Below the pieces are notes generated by a model that saw only the letters and a list, made by a program, of their open reading frames with translations, was not told where the DNA came from and did no database searches. From assembly GCF_001043115.1 (NCBI RefSeq), contig NZ_LFME01000020.1:28884-92883 (forward strand): a DNA stretch of 64,000 nt, read 5' to 3'. Every line of letters starts with the position of its first letter. The first letter of the stretch is position 1. Positions 51,345-60,265 of this stretch are shown here, piece after piece. The stretch is from Xanthomonas sp. NCPPB 1128. GTDB lineage: Bacteria; Pseudomonadota; Gammaproteobacteria; Xanthomonadales; Xanthomonadaceae. A program made the translations under genes and the position numbers.

Positions 51345-52117
51345 GCCGCCGGCTCCAGCTCGACCCAGGCCGGCGCGTGGTCGCTGGGGCGGTCCCAGCT
51401 GCGCGGTTCGCGGTCGATGCCGGCGCCGCGGGTGCGCGCCTTCAGTGCCTCGGACACCAGGGTCAGGTCGATGCGCAGGCCCAGGTCGCGGCGGAAGCCG
51501 GCCTGGCGGTAATCCCACCAGCTGAAGATGCCGCCGTCGGCATGGTGCAGGCGGAAGCCGTCGTGCAGGCCCAGGGCAAGCAGCTTGTGCAGGGCGCCGC
51601 GCTCGGCGGTGGAGGTGAGGATGTGGTTGTCGCTCCACACCAGCGGATCGTGCACGTCGCGCGCGTCCGGGGCGATGTTGAAGTCGCCCAGCACCACCAG
51701 CCGCGGATGCCGCTGCAGCTCGTCGGCCAGCCAGGCGTGCACCGCCTCGAGCCAGCGCAGCTTGTAGGCGTACTTGTCGGTGCCCACGTCCTGGCCGTTG
51801 ACCACGTACAGATTGACGATGCGCAGGTCGCCGACGGTGGCGGCGATGGCGCGCTTCTGCTCATCCTCCAGGCCCGGCACGCCGATCTGCACGTCGCCGA
51901 TCGGCAGGCGCGACAGGATCGCCACGCCGTTGTAGGTCTTCTGCCCGGCGAACACGCTGCGGTAGCCGGCCTCGGCCAGCGCCGTGTCGGGAAACTTGTG
52001 GTCTTCCAGCTTGGTCTCCTGGATCCCGACCACGTCCGGCGCGAACGCGGCCAGCCACTGTTGCAGGTGCGGCAGGCGCACGTTGAGCGAGTTGACGTTC
52101 CAGCTGGCGATCTTCAA
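51341..52117 (-). CDS. xth: exodeoxyribonuclease III
   Basis: The 258-residue protein starts MKIASWNVNSLNVRLPHLQQ. EEP/AP-endonuclease motifs: VVGIQETKLEDHKFP (catalytic Glu near 35), NLYVVNGQDVGTDKYAYK, LVVLGDFNIAPDARDVHDP near 145, and SDHAPAWVELE at the C-terminus. It repairs abasic sites and trims 3' blocks in DNA. It is coupled to the GFA gene by ATGA. Exonuclease III proper and Crc-like proteins share the fold; the full-length match to the AP-endonuclease group favours repair. Confidence 0.93.
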   Translation of the reverse strand: MKIASWNVNSLNVRLPHLQQWLAAFAPDVVGIQETKLEDHKFPDTALAEAGYRSVFAGQKTYNGVAILSRLPIGDVQIGVPGLEDEQKRAIAATVGDLRIVNLYVVNGQDVGTDKYAYKLRWLEAVHAWLADELQRHPRLVVLGDFNIAPDARDVHDPLVWSDNHILTSTAERGALHKLLALGLHDGFRLHHADGGIFSWWDYRQAGFRRDLGLRIDLTLVSEALKARTRGAGIDREPRSWDRPSDHAPAWVELEPAA

Positions 52118-52195
52118 GGGAAATCCGGGACGGGGAAGCCGGCCGCTATTCTGACCGCAGCCGCGGCGGCGGCCAAACCCGCGGTCCCAGGCCGT

Positions 52196-53038
52196 TCAGC
52201 GCCGCGCGCAGCACTGCGCGAACAGCGCCGGCGCCAGGCTCAGGGCCTGCTGGCGCTGCGCCTCGTTCAAGCCGTCGAGCAGTTCCTCGGCGCCGAGCGC
52301 CTGGTCCGGCGGCGGGAACGGCCGCTCCGGCGGCTGCCGCGCCGCCAGTTGCCAGGCCGCGGCGTACGGCGGATCGGCCACCGCCAGCCAGGGCGCGCGC
52401 AGCAGTTGCGCCAAGGCGTCGATCGACGTGCGGTCGCCGTGCAGGGCGCGGTCTTCCAATTGCGTCACCACATCCTCGGCATCGCGCTCGTCGGCGGCCG
52501 ACAGCGGCGTGCGTTGCCCCTCCGCGTCGACGCGACCGGCACGCGCGACCAACTGCGTCACCCGCTGCGCCAGCAGTTGGCGTTGCGCGTCGGCATCGCC
52601 GCGCGCGGCCGCGCTGCGCAACATCGCCTCGATCTGCGCGGCATCGAGGCCGGCCACGCGGCGACAGGCCGCGAGACGTTGCCGCTCGGCCATCCGGCGC
52701 GCCGCAGCGGCCGCGGCGTCCTCGGCGTCCGCGCCCGGCAGCACTGCCGGTCGGGACGGCGGCGCTTGCGCGCGCTGCCGGCAATCCAGCGCCAACAGCG
52801 CGGTGGCGAACAGGCGCTGCGCCTCGCTGGTGCCGGCCGCCAGCGCCGCATCGGGCGACGTGGTCGCGGACGTCGGCAGCGGCGACGGTGCTGCAGACCG
52901 CGGCAGCGCCGGTGCCTGCGCCGCGTTCGCGGCAACGGCGGGCGCGGCCGTCGGCGGCATCAGCTTCGCCGCAAGCGCGAACGCGACCAGCACCACCGCG
53001 CCGCCGCACCAAAGCAGCGCCCGCCGCATCGCCGCCAT
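52196..53038 (-). CDS. hypothetical membrane-anchored protein
   Basis: The 280-residue protein starts MAAMRRALLWCGGAVVLVAF, with a single N-terminal helix (residues ~7-24) that is a signal anchor or signal peptide. The rest is Ala/Pro-rich at first, then helical with LAACRRVAGLDAAQIEAMLRS and a Cys-containing C-terminus (LFAQCCARR). No family was recognised. It lies two bases beyond the parvulin gene's stop on the same strand, so it is probably in an operon with it and the GDPD gene; a periplasmic role is possible. Confidence 0.75.
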   Translation of the reverse strand: MAAMRRALLWCGGAVVLVAFALAAKLMPPTAAPAVAANAAQAPALPRSAAPSPLPTSATTSPDAALAAGTSEAQRLFATALLALDCRQRAQAPPSRPAVLPGADAEDAAAAAARRMAERQRLAACRRVAGLDAAQIEAMLRSAAARGDADAQRQLLAQRVTQLVARAGRVDAEGQRTPLSAADERDAEDVVTQLEDRALHGDRTSIDALAQLLRAPWLAVADPPYAAAWQLAARQPPERPFPPPDQALGAEELLDGLNEAQRQQALSLAPALFAQCCARR

Positions 53039-53040
53039 GC

Positions 53041-53913
53041 TCAGCGGGCCGCGGCAGTGTAGGCGTCGCGGTCGAACGCCATCGGCTGCGCCTGGCGCAG
53101 GCGCTGCATGGCGTCGGCCGCGGCCTGCTCGCGCAACTGCAGGTCGATCTGCCCGCGCACCGCGTCGAAGCGCGCCGCGGTCTTCGCATCGAGTCGGATC
53201 AGGTGGTAGCCGTCGGGGCCGCGCACCGGTGCGGAGACCTGTTCCACCGCGAGTTGGCGGATCGGCGCGTCGAACGCATCGGCCAGGTAGCGGCCGAAGG
53301 TCGGCGACAGCTGCCCGCCCTCGCCGGCGGTGGCGGTGTCGTCGGACTCGCGCATGGCCAGGGTGGCGAAATCGGCACCGCCGTCGAGCTGGCGCTTGAG
53401 CGCCTCGGCGCGCTGCAGGGCCTGTGCCTCGGTCAGGATGTGCCCGCTGCGCGGCCCGCCCTGCGGATGCAGGGCGACGAACAGGTGCCGCAGGTGGTAT
53501 TCGGTGTAGTCGTCCGGATGCGCGTCGAACTGCCGGCGCAGCATCGCCTCGTCGATGTGCGCGTCGGCGCCGAGCCGCGCCTGCGCGGCCTCGGCCAGGA
53601 TCGCGTCGGCGGCACGACGCAGGCGCGCGGCCACCACCGGGTCGTCCTGAAGATGCTGTTGCCGCGCCTGGTCGAGCAGGATGGCGCGGTCGGCGAAACG
53701 GCGCACCACCGAGGCGTCGTCGATACCGGCGGCACCGCGCGTGGCGTCGCCGGCCAGGGCGCGGTACTCGCTGGCGGTGAACTGCTGCGCACCGACGCGC
53801 AGCACCACCGGGTCGGCGCTGGCGGTCTCGGCGGCCGGGGCGGCAAAGGCAGCCAGCACGCAGGTGGCCAGGGTGGCGGACCTGGCGACGGACTTAGCGA
53901 AAGACAGGGACAT
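53041..53913 (-). CDS. parvulin-type peptidylprolyl isomerase, exported
   Basis: The 290-residue protein starts MSLSFAKSVARSATLATCVL, with a signal peptide to about AAPAA (residue ~28) and GGAG ahead of the ATG. A SurA/PpiD-like N-terminal helical region is followed by a parvulin domain with YHLRHLFVALHPQGG near 142, ADFATLAMRESDDTATAGEGGQLSP (in part) near 185-205 and a C-terminal segment ending RYHLIRLDAKTAA. It assists periplasmic folding. It is probably cotranscribed with the hypothetical gene downstream and, with a 95-base gap, the GDPD gene upstream. Confidence 0.88.
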   Translation of the reverse strand: MSLSFAKSVARSATLATCVLAAFAAPAAETASADPVVLRVGAQQFTASEYRALAGDATRGAAGIDDASVVRRFADRAILLDQARQQHLQDDPVVAARLRRAADAILAEAAQARLGADAHIDEAMLRRQFDAHPDDYTEYHLRHLFVALHPQGGPRSGHILTEAQALQRAEALKRQLDGGADFATLAMRESDDTATAGEGGQLSPTFGRYLADAFDAPIRQLAVEQVSAPVRGPDGYHLIRLDAKTAARFDAVRGQIDLQLREQAAADAMQRLRQAQPMAFDRDAYTAAAR

Positions 53914-54008
53914 GCGCTTCTCCAGGAGAGGGCGGCGCGCGGCGCCGAAGCGCCGCGGCCGCAACACGGCGACCGACCGCGGGGCCGGCCGCCAGGACGT
54001 GCAAGGAC

Positions 54009-55112
54009 TCAGTCGTGCTTGCCGCGTGCCTTCAGGTACGCGATCGCCGCCTTCGGGTCGTCGGTGGTGATCAGGCTGAACGCCTCCTGGTTGACGATGA
54101 AGTTCAGATCGCCACGGTTGTCGGCGGTGTCGCGGCCGCCGGAGTAGGAGAAGTACAGGTCCGACAGGCGATAGCAGCAGGCGCCGCTGTTCTGGTAGAA
54201 CTGCCCGGCCAGCGCGCTGTCCGGAATCGCCTGAAACACGCCCACGCGCACGCCGCGCTCGCGCACGCGGTCGGCTTCGTCCTGCAACAGGCCGCCGAGC
54301 TGCTTGACGTTGATCTCCATCGCCTGCTTGGTGTCGAGCCAGGCCGACACGGCATCGTTGACGTTGATCTTGGTCAGCATGTTGGTGGTGAACACCGGGA
54401 TGCCGACCATGCTGCTGCCGTCGGCGCGAAACGCCGAACGGGTCGGGTACAGGGTGGCGTTGACCTTGGCCGCGACGAAACTGGCCGAGGCCACCGAGAA
54501 CGCGGCATCGGCCGCACGCGACACCGCGCGGACCGCATCGGCGGTCTTGATGTCGAACACCATCGGGGTCTTCAGGCCGTGCTGCTTGAAGTAGGCGAAC
54601 AGATCGTCCACGCGCGGCACGTGGTAGCCAGTGGTGGTGCGGCGGTCGGGGGTCAGCAGGAACAGGCCGCTCACCGCCGACCACGGCGTCACCGTGATCG
54701 ACGGGTTGTAGCCCTGGTTGTTCATCGGGTCGTACTTGGTTTCGCCGGCACGGCTGGTCCACACGTTGGTGGTGCGGCCGAGGTTCCAGTCGTGCAGCAC
54801 CACAGGCACGCCGTCGCTGGTCATCTTGATGTCCAGCTCCACGCCATCCATGCACTGGTCGTTGGCGACCTGCAGCGCGCCGCGCGAGTTTTCCGGCATG
54901 TCGTTGATGCCGGAGTACTTGCCCCACAGGCCGCGATGGGCCAGCACCACGGCATCGCCGCTGCTGTCGCCGAACAGGATGTTGCTCATCTTGGTGCCGA
55001 CGGTGTCGTTGCAGTTGGCCATCGCCAACTGCGGCAGGGCGGCCAGGACCGTCAGGGCGCCGAGCACGCGACAGGTGCGCGCCAGGGGCGAGGGAACGAA
55101 TGCGATCTTCAT
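54009..55112 (-). CDS. exported glycerophosphodiester phosphodiesterase-like protein
   Basis: The 367-residue protein starts MKIAFVPSPLARTCRVLGAL, with a signal peptide to about AMAN (residue ~33); the frame 36 bases upstream is not used. Residues H59-R60, E74 in PENSRG, and E92-x-D94 with H107 follow the GDPD pattern (HRG...PENS...ELD...HD). Such enzymes release alcohol from glycerophosphodiesters, giving glycerol-3-phosphate, in the periplasm. It carries extra Cys residues (CC near 325) not typical of GlpQ. An AT-rich promoter region lies upstream. Confidence 0.88.
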   Translation of the reverse strand: MKIAFVPSPLARTCRVLGALTVLAALPQLAMANCNDTVGTKMSNILFGDSSGDAVVLAHRGLWGKYSGINDMPENSRGALQVANDQCMDGVELDIKMTSDGVPVVLHDWNLGRTTNVWTSRAGETKYDPMNNQGYNPSITVTPWSAVSGLFLLTPDRRTTTGYHVPRVDDLFAYFKQHGLKTPMVFDIKTADAVRAVSRAADAAFSVASASFVAAKVNATLYPTRSAFRADGSSMVGIPVFTTNMLTKINVNDAVSAWLDTKQAMEINVKQLGGLLQDEADRVRERGVRVGVFQAIPDSALAGQFYQNSGACCYRLSDLYFSYSGGRDTADNRGDLNFIVNQEAFSLITTDDPKAAIAYLKARGKHD

Positions 55113-55640
55113 TGGGCTGCGTCCGGTTCTGAGGGAAAGGGGAGACACGGGGGGAACGAGCGCCGGTCAGGTCGTCGCATGGCGGCATCTCGTGTGCTGC
55201 GCTCCGCACGGACGTCTCGCGCAGGAGCCTGAGCCACCGTGATCGGCGGCGGCGTCGGGCGAGAACCTAATAACTTACTGTGAATTATTTATTTCCGGGG
55301 TGAGACCCGATGATGGACTGTGGACTGCGCCCCGATTTGGTGCAGTTTGGGTCGCACTGCTTGCCGGTGACAGGGCTCCGGACACGGCCCAGGCGTGGAT
55401 CGCGCTTGCGGGGCCATTGGGATCGCGGCCGGGCGTGGTGCCGCATCGGAGGCTTCGCCGGTCGCGGCTGAGGCACGCCTCTTGTGATTGCTTCCTGGCG
55501 AGACACGCTGCCCCTTGCAGGAGCGGCTTCAGCCGCGACGCTTTACCGGTAATGCCTCGTCGCGGCTGAAGCCGCTCCTACACGCAGGTGCCCTATCGCC
55601 ACGCCATACACGCGCGCCCTGGACGTCGGCTACGCCCCGC
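55113..55640. other. 528-base gap with AT-rich promoter region and a REP pair
   Basis: Near 55265-55300 an AT-rich stretch (ATAACTTACTGTGAATTATT) suits the promoter of the GDPD gene on the bottom strand. A Pho-box-like half-site (CTGTGA) can be seen but is weak. A REP pair lies at 55518-55582. No gene is seen. Confidence 0.5.
55518..55582. repeat. REP pair (BIME-like), GTAG family
   Basis: Two facing units separated by about 20 bases; the left one starts CAGGAGCGGC, having lost the GT of the GTAG foot, whereas the right one keeps the full foot. Confidence 0.85.
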
Positions 55641-57077
55641 TCACCGCACCAGGAACGAGAGCATGCGCGCGATCCGCGCGTACGGTGGTTTCAGCAGATC
55701 GCTGCCGGCACGGCGCGACTGCCACAGGATCGGCAAGGCCTTGCTGAAGGCGTCGAAGCCGGCGCGGCCGTGGTACGCCCCCATGCCACTGGGGCCGATG
55801 CCGCCGAACGGCAGCGCGTTGGCGGCGAAATGCAGCAGGCTGTCGTTGACGGTGACGCCGCCGGCAATGGTGGCGTGCAGGATGGTCTCGATCCGCGCAC
55901 GGTCGTGGCTGAAGGGATACAGCGCCAGCGGCCGGTCGCGGCTGTTGATCTCGGCGATGGCCGCGTCCAGGGAGCGGTAGCTGCGCACCGGCAGGATCGG
56001 ACCGAAGATCTCCTCCTGCATCAGCAGCGCGTCGTCGCCCGGCTGCAGCACCAGCGTCGGCACGATCAACCGCTCGCGCTCGGCGCGTTCGCGCTCCACC
56101 GTGGCCAGTTCGATGACCTCCAGGCCGCGTGCACGGGCATCGTCCAGGTAGCCGCGCAGGCGTCGGTACTGGCCTTCGTTGACGATGCGGGTGTAGTCCT
56201 CGGCGTTGGCAAAATCGCCGTAGCGCGCCAGCACCTGCGCGCGCAGCGCCTGCACCAGCGCCGCCTCGCGGCCGGCATCGACCAGCACGTAGTCCGGGGC
56301 GATGCAGGTCTGCCCGGCGTTGAACCACTTGCCGGTGGCCAGGCGCGCGGCGGCCTGTTCCAGCGGGTAGTCGGCGCAGACGATGGCCGGCGACTTGCCG
56401 CCCAGTTCCAGGGTCAGCGGGGTCAGGTTGGGCGCGGCGGCGGCCATCACCTTGCGCCCGACCGCGGTGGAACCGGTGAACACCAGGTGGTCCAGCGGCA
56501 GCGCGGCGAACGCCGACGCCACCTCGGCCCCGCCCAGCGCCACCGCCACCCGCTGCGGCGGGAACACCTCGGCCAGCAGCGACTGCAGGAACTGCGCGCT
56601 GCGCGGGGTGTGCTCGGAGGGTTTGAGGTAGACGTGGTTGCCGGCGGCGATGGCGGTGGCCAGCGGGATCAGCGCCAGGTTGACCGGGTAGTTCCAGGGC
56701 GCGATCACCCCGACCACGCCAACCGGCACCGGCCGCACTTCCGCGCGCGCCGGCCACAGCCGCCAGCCGGCGCCGACCCGCTGCGGGCGCATCCAGCGCT
56801 TGAGGTGGCGCAGCAGGTGATCGATCTCGCCGAGCACGGTCATGCCGTCGGCGAGCAGCGATTCGTGGCGCGAACGGTGGCCGAAATCGGCGGCGATGGC
56901 CTCGGCCATCTCCGGCAGCCGCCGCTTCAGCGCAGCGCGCAAGCGCACAAGATCCTCGCGGCGCTGCGCCCGCTCCGGCTTGGCCGATTGCCAGGCCGCG
57001 CGCAGGCGCTGCAGGGTGGCTGGCAAGGCGGCCAGCGGCGTGTCGGCGGAAGCGGCATCGGCGGCGGAGGTCGGCAT
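55641..57077 (-). CDS. aldehyde dehydrogenase (coniferyl aldehyde dehydrogenase type)
   Basis: The 478-residue protein starts MPTSAADAASADTPLAALPA. NAD-binding and catalytic residues: N129 in PWNYPVN, E224 in LTLELGGKSPA and C258 in FNAGQTCIAPDY. The C-terminal IARMLSFLVR tail and NSRDRPLALYPFSHD match the coniferyl aldehyde dehydrogenase/CALDH branch that oxidises aromatic and aliphatic aldehydes. The 57078-57387 region upstream contains three REP units. Confidence 0.92.
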   Translation of the reverse strand: MPTSAADAASADTPLAALPATLQRLRAAWQSAKPERAQRREDLVRLRAALKRRLPEMAEAIAADFGHRSRHESLLADGMTVLGEIDHLLRHLKRWMRPQRVGAGWRLWPARAEVRPVPVGVVGVIAPWNYPVNLALIPLATAIAAGNHVYLKPSEHTPRSAQFLQSLLAEVFPPQRVAVALGGAEVASAFAALPLDHLVFTGSTAVGRKVMAAAAPNLTPLTLELGGKSPAIVCADYPLEQAAARLATGKWFNAGQTCIAPDYVLVDAGREAALVQALRAQVLARYGDFANAEDYTRIVNEGQYRRLRGYLDDARARGLEVIELATVERERAERERLIVPTLVLQPGDDALLMQEEIFGPILPVRSYRSLDAAIAEINSRDRPLALYPFSHDRARIETILHATIAGGVTVNDSLLHFAANALPFGGIGPSGMGAYHGRAGFDAFSKALPILWQSRRAGSDLLKPPYARIARMLSFLVR

Positions 57078-57170
57078 GGACGCACTATACGACGGCCGTC
57101 GCGGCTGTCGTGCGCGCCAGCCGTGGGTCGGGAGTACGCGACCGAGAGCCCATGGCTCACGGGTGGTCGC

Positions 57171-57350
57171 GTCGGGACTGAAGTCCCTCCCACAGAGGAG
57201 CAGGAGCAACTGGGCGACGATGATGCCGCATGCCGTCTTGGACCGACAGTCCACCTTTCCCGGGTCGGGACTGAAGTCCCTCCCACAGGTGGAACCTTCA
57301 GTCTGCGGCGATGCTGACGCGCCCCTTGTGGGAGGGACTTCAGTCCCGAC
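57171..57350. repeat. cluster of three GTGG-family REP units
   Basis: Units at 57171-57195 and 57264-57288 are in the same (bottom-strand) orientation, and one at 57327-57350 is inverted. All match GTGGGAGGGACTTCAGTCCC closely. They occupy most of the gap between the aldehyde dehydrogenase start and yjjG stop. Confidence 0.88.
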
Positions 57351-57387
57351 GCGATGAACTCAGGCGCTCCCCCCGGCATCCACACGG

Positions 57388-58077
57388 CTACGCCGGCTCT
57401 TCCAGCAACCACGCCTGCAACTGCGCCAGCGAGGCGACTTCGTGGTGCGGCACGACGCCCTCCGGCGCGGCGGCCCCGTGCGCATTGAACCAGCAGGTGT
57501 GCAGCCCCGCGGCCAGACCGCCAGCGATATCCGCCTGCGGGTTGTCGCCGACCATCAGCACCTGCGCCGGCGGCGGATCGCCCAGCTGTGCCAGCGCGTG
57601 CGCGAAGATCCCCGGGTGCGGCTTGGCCACGCCCACCACCTCGGAAATGGCGATCACCTCGAAGCGATCGTGCAGGCCGGTGCGCTGCAGGCGCGCACTC
57701 TGCAGTGCGCCGAAGCCATTGGTGACCAGGCCCAGACGCGCGCGTCCGCGCAAGGCGTCGAGCAAGGCCACCGCCCCGTCCAGCGGCGTGCACAGCTCGG
57801 CCATCGCCGCCAGGAAGGCGGTGTTCAAGGTCTCCGGCGTGGTCTGCAGGCGCTGCGCCCAGTCGGCGAAACGGCGCTGCTGCAATTGCAGCGCGGTGAT
57901 CGCACCGTTCTGGTACTGCACCCACAGCGGCCGGTTGCAGGCGGTGTAGTCAGCGTACTCCGCTTCGCCGAACTGCACGCCGTAGCCGGCGAACATGCGC
58001 TGCAGGCCGGCGAAGGCGTCGAAGTGGAACAGGGTGTCGTCGGCGTCGAACAGGATCCAGGGGTAGCGCATGCGCAA
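57388..58077 (-). CDS. yjjG: pyrimidine 5'-nucleotidase YjjG-type HAD phosphatase
   Basis: The 229-residue protein starts MRMRYPWILFDADDTLFHFD; the ATG six bases later is an equally good start. HAD motifs: DADDTLF (catalytic Asp), LVTNGFGALQSARL, GVAKPHPGIF (Lys) and LMVGDNPQADIAG. It cleaves phosphate from pyrimidine nucleotides and damaged dNTPs such as halogenated dUMP in E. coli. It is a single gene preceded by 112 bases. Confidence 0.93.
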   Translation of the reverse strand: MRMRYPWILFDADDTLFHFDAFAGLQRMFAGYGVQFGEAEYADYTACNRPLWVQYQNGAITALQLQQRRFADWAQRLQTTPETLNTAFLAAMAELCTPLDGAVALLDALRGRARLGLVTNGFGALQSARLQRTGLHDRFEVIAISEVVGVAKPHPGIFAHALAQLGDPPPAQVLMVGDNPQADIAGGLAAGLHTCWFNAHGAAAPEGVVPHHEVASLAQLQAWLLEEPA

Positions 58078-58125
58078 GGGCGGTGAAGTGGGGGACGGCC
58101 ATGGTACGCCTGCCCGCAGACACGA

Positions 58126-58151
58126 CGACGCCGGCCCGAGGGCCGGCGTCG
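58126..58151 (-). terminator. hairpin after actP
   Basis: A 12-bp perfect stem (58126-58137 with 58140-58151) lies about 38 bases past the actP stop. No T tract, but position and strength suit the end of the acetate operon transcript. Confidence 0.6.
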
Positions 58152-58188
58152 CGTGCGGCGATGGCCGCGGCCTGCTAGGCGAGCGCGC

Positions 58189-59919
58189 TCAGTGGCCCGA
58201 CCCGCGCGAGGCGCCCAGCCCGGTCTCGGCGCGGATCTGCTGCGCCTTGAACGCGGCGCGTTCCTTGCCGGCCTGCCCGCTGCGGTCCAGCACCGAGAAC
58301 AGCCAGATGCCGACGAAGCCGATCGTCACCGAGAACAGCGCCGGCGATGTGTACGGGAACGGCGCCGAACCGGTCGGGTTGCCCAGCGTGTCCACCCACA
58401 CCGACGGCGACAGCACCGTCAGCACCAGCGAGGAGATCAGGCCCAGGAAGCCGCCGATCACCGCGCCGCGGGTGGTGCAGTCCTTCCACAGCAACGACAG
58501 GATCAGCACCGGGAAGTTGGCCGAGGCGGCGATGGCGAAGGCCAGCGACACCATGAAGGCCACGTTCTGCTTCTCGAACACGATGCCGAGCAGCACCGCG
58601 ATCACGCCCAGTGCGATGGTGGTGACGCGCGAGACCTTCAGCTCCGAACCCGGGGCCGGATTGCCCTTCTTGATCACCGTGGCGTACAGGTCGTGGGACA
58701 CCGCCGAGGCGCCGGACAGGGTCAGGCCGGCAACCACCGCCAGGATGGTGGCGAAGGCCACCGCGGAGATGAAGCCCATGAACACATTGCCGCCCACCGC
58801 GTTGCCGACCAGCACCGCCGCCATGTTGGCCGCGCCCTTGCCGCCGTGGATGGTGCCGGTGGCGACGTCGGCGAACTGCGGGTTGGTCAGCACCAGAGCG
58901 ATGGCGCCGAAGCCGATGATGAAGATCAGGATGTAGAAGTAGCCGATCCAGGTGGTGGCCCACAGCACCGACTTGCGCGCCTGCTTGGCGTCGGGGACGG
59001 TGAAGAAGCGCATCAGGATGTGCGGCAGGCCGGCGGTGCCGAACATCAGCGCCATGCCGAAGGAGATCGCCGAGATCGGATCCTTGACGAAGCCGCCCGG
59101 GCCCATGATCGACAGGCCGGCGCTGGCCGCCTCTTCCGGCGAGGCGCCGCCGTTGGCCGCCACCGCGGTCTTCACCCGCACGCCCTCGGCGAACAGCGCC
59201 TCGAAGCTGAAGTTGAAGTGCCACATGATTGCCACGGCCATGAAGGTCACGCCGGTCAGCAGCAGCACCGCCTTGATGATCTGCACCCAGGTGGTCGCGG
59301 TCATGCCGCCGAACAGCACGTAGACCATCATCAGCACGCCGACCAGGCTCACCGCCACCCAGTAGTCCAGGCCGAACAGCAGCTTGATCAGCGCACCGGC
59401 GCCGACCATCTGCGCGATCAGGTAGAACAGCACCACCACCAGCGTGCCGGAGGCGGCGAAGCTGCGGATCGCGGTCGGCGCGAAGCGGTAGCCGGCCACG
59501 TCGGCGAAGGTGTACTTGCCGAGGTTGCGCAGGCGCTCGGCCATCAGGAAGGTCAGGATCGGCCAGCCGACCAAAAAGCCGATGGCGTAGATCAGGCCGT
59601 CGTAGCCGTTGGTCATCACCGCCGCGGTGATGCCCAGGAACGAGGCCGCCGACATGTAGTCGCCGGCGATCGCCAGGCCGTTCTGGAAGCCGGTGATGCC
59701 GCCGCCGGCGGTGTAGAAGTCCGACGCCGAACGAGTCTTCTTCGCCGCCCACTTGGTGATCCACAGGGTGCCGGCGACGAAGAAGGCGAACATCCCGATC
59801 GCCACCCAGTTGGTCGGCTGCTTGTCGGTCTGGCCGACATCGCCGCCGGCGGCCAGGGCCACGCCGGCCGGCAGCAGCGCGGCCAGCAGCAGCAGAAGGA
59901 AGCGCAGGTGCTTGCTCAT
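58189..59919 (-). CDS. actP: cation/acetate symporter
   Basis: The 576-residue sodium:solute symporter starts [20 protein letters not shown], with a cleavable or uncleaved N-terminal segment and about 13 membrane helices. Family features: [22 protein letters not shown] near 73-94 and the [31 protein letters not shown] block near 385. ActP takes up acetate with a cation. Its start overlaps the DUF485 stop (ATGA). Together with DUF485 it is the standard yjcH-actP pair. Confidence 0.96.
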   Translation of the reverse strand: MSKHLRFLLLLLAALLPAGVALAAGGDVGQTDKQPTNWVAIGMFAFFVAGTLWITKWAAKKTRSASDFYTAGGGITGFQNGLAIAGDYMSAASFLGITAAVMTNGYDGLIYAIGFLVGWPILTFLMAERLRNLGKYTFADVAGYRFAPTAIRSFAASGTLVVVLFYLIAQMVGAGALIKLLFGLDYWVAVSLVGVLMMVYVLFGGMTATTWVQIIKAVLLLTGVTFMAVAIMWHFNFSFEALFAEGVRVKTAVAANGGASPEEAASAGLSIMGPGGFVKDPISAISFGMALMFGTAGLPHILMRFFTVPDAKQARKSVLWATTWIGYFYILIFIIGFGAIALVLTNPQFADVATGTIHGGKGAANMAAVLVGNAVGGNVFMGFISAVAFATILAVVAGLTLSGASAVSHDLYATVIKKGNPAPGSELKVSRVTTIALGVIAVLLGIVFEKQNVAFMVSLAFAIAASANFPVLILSLLWKDCTTRGAVIGGFLGLISSLVLTVLSPSVWVDTLGNPTGSAPFPYTSPALFSVTIGFVGIWLFSVLDRSGQAGKERAAFKAQQIRAETGLGASRGSGH

Positions 59920-60233
59920 TGGCGGGCGTCCTCGAGGATGTCGGCGGTCAGCTGGTCGTACACGGTGTTGGCGCGACGCACGTAGATCGCGGTGATGGCG
60001 ATGGTGAAGACCATCACCCCGATGGCGATCGGAATGCCGATGGTGGTGACGCCGCTGCCCATCGGCTGGGCCAGGAACGCCTTGTCGAAGGCGATCAGGC
60101 CGATGAAGCCGAAGTAGGCCAGCAGCATCAGGACGGTCAGCGTCCAGCCCAGCGCGTTGCGCTGGCGCTTGAGCGCGTGGTACTTCGGATTGGCGTCGAT
60201 CTTGGCGATCAGCGCGTCGTTGGAGAGGCTCAT
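59916..60233 (-). CDS. yjcH: DUF485 membrane protein (YjcH-like)
   Basis: The 105-residue protein starts [20 protein letters not shown]. Two hydrophobic helices ([25 protein letters not shown] and [22 protein letters not shown]) fit DUF485. It is encoded immediately before actP with an ATGA overlap, as in E. coli acs-yjcH-actP. Its exact role is unproven. Confidence 0.93.
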   Translation of the reverse strand: MSLSNDALIAKIDANPKYHALKRQRNALGWTLTVLMLLAYFGFIGLIAFDKAFLAQPMGSGVTTIGIPIAIGVMVFTIAITAIYVRRANTVYDQLTADILEDARQ

Positions 60234-60265
60234 GAGATGGCTCCGGTAAGTGGCCGCGGCGCGGA

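Noticed and set aside
55265..55300. Pho box upstream of the GDPD gene
   Set aside because: Only a half-site CTGTGA is seen; the second repeat does not fit the PhoB consensus.
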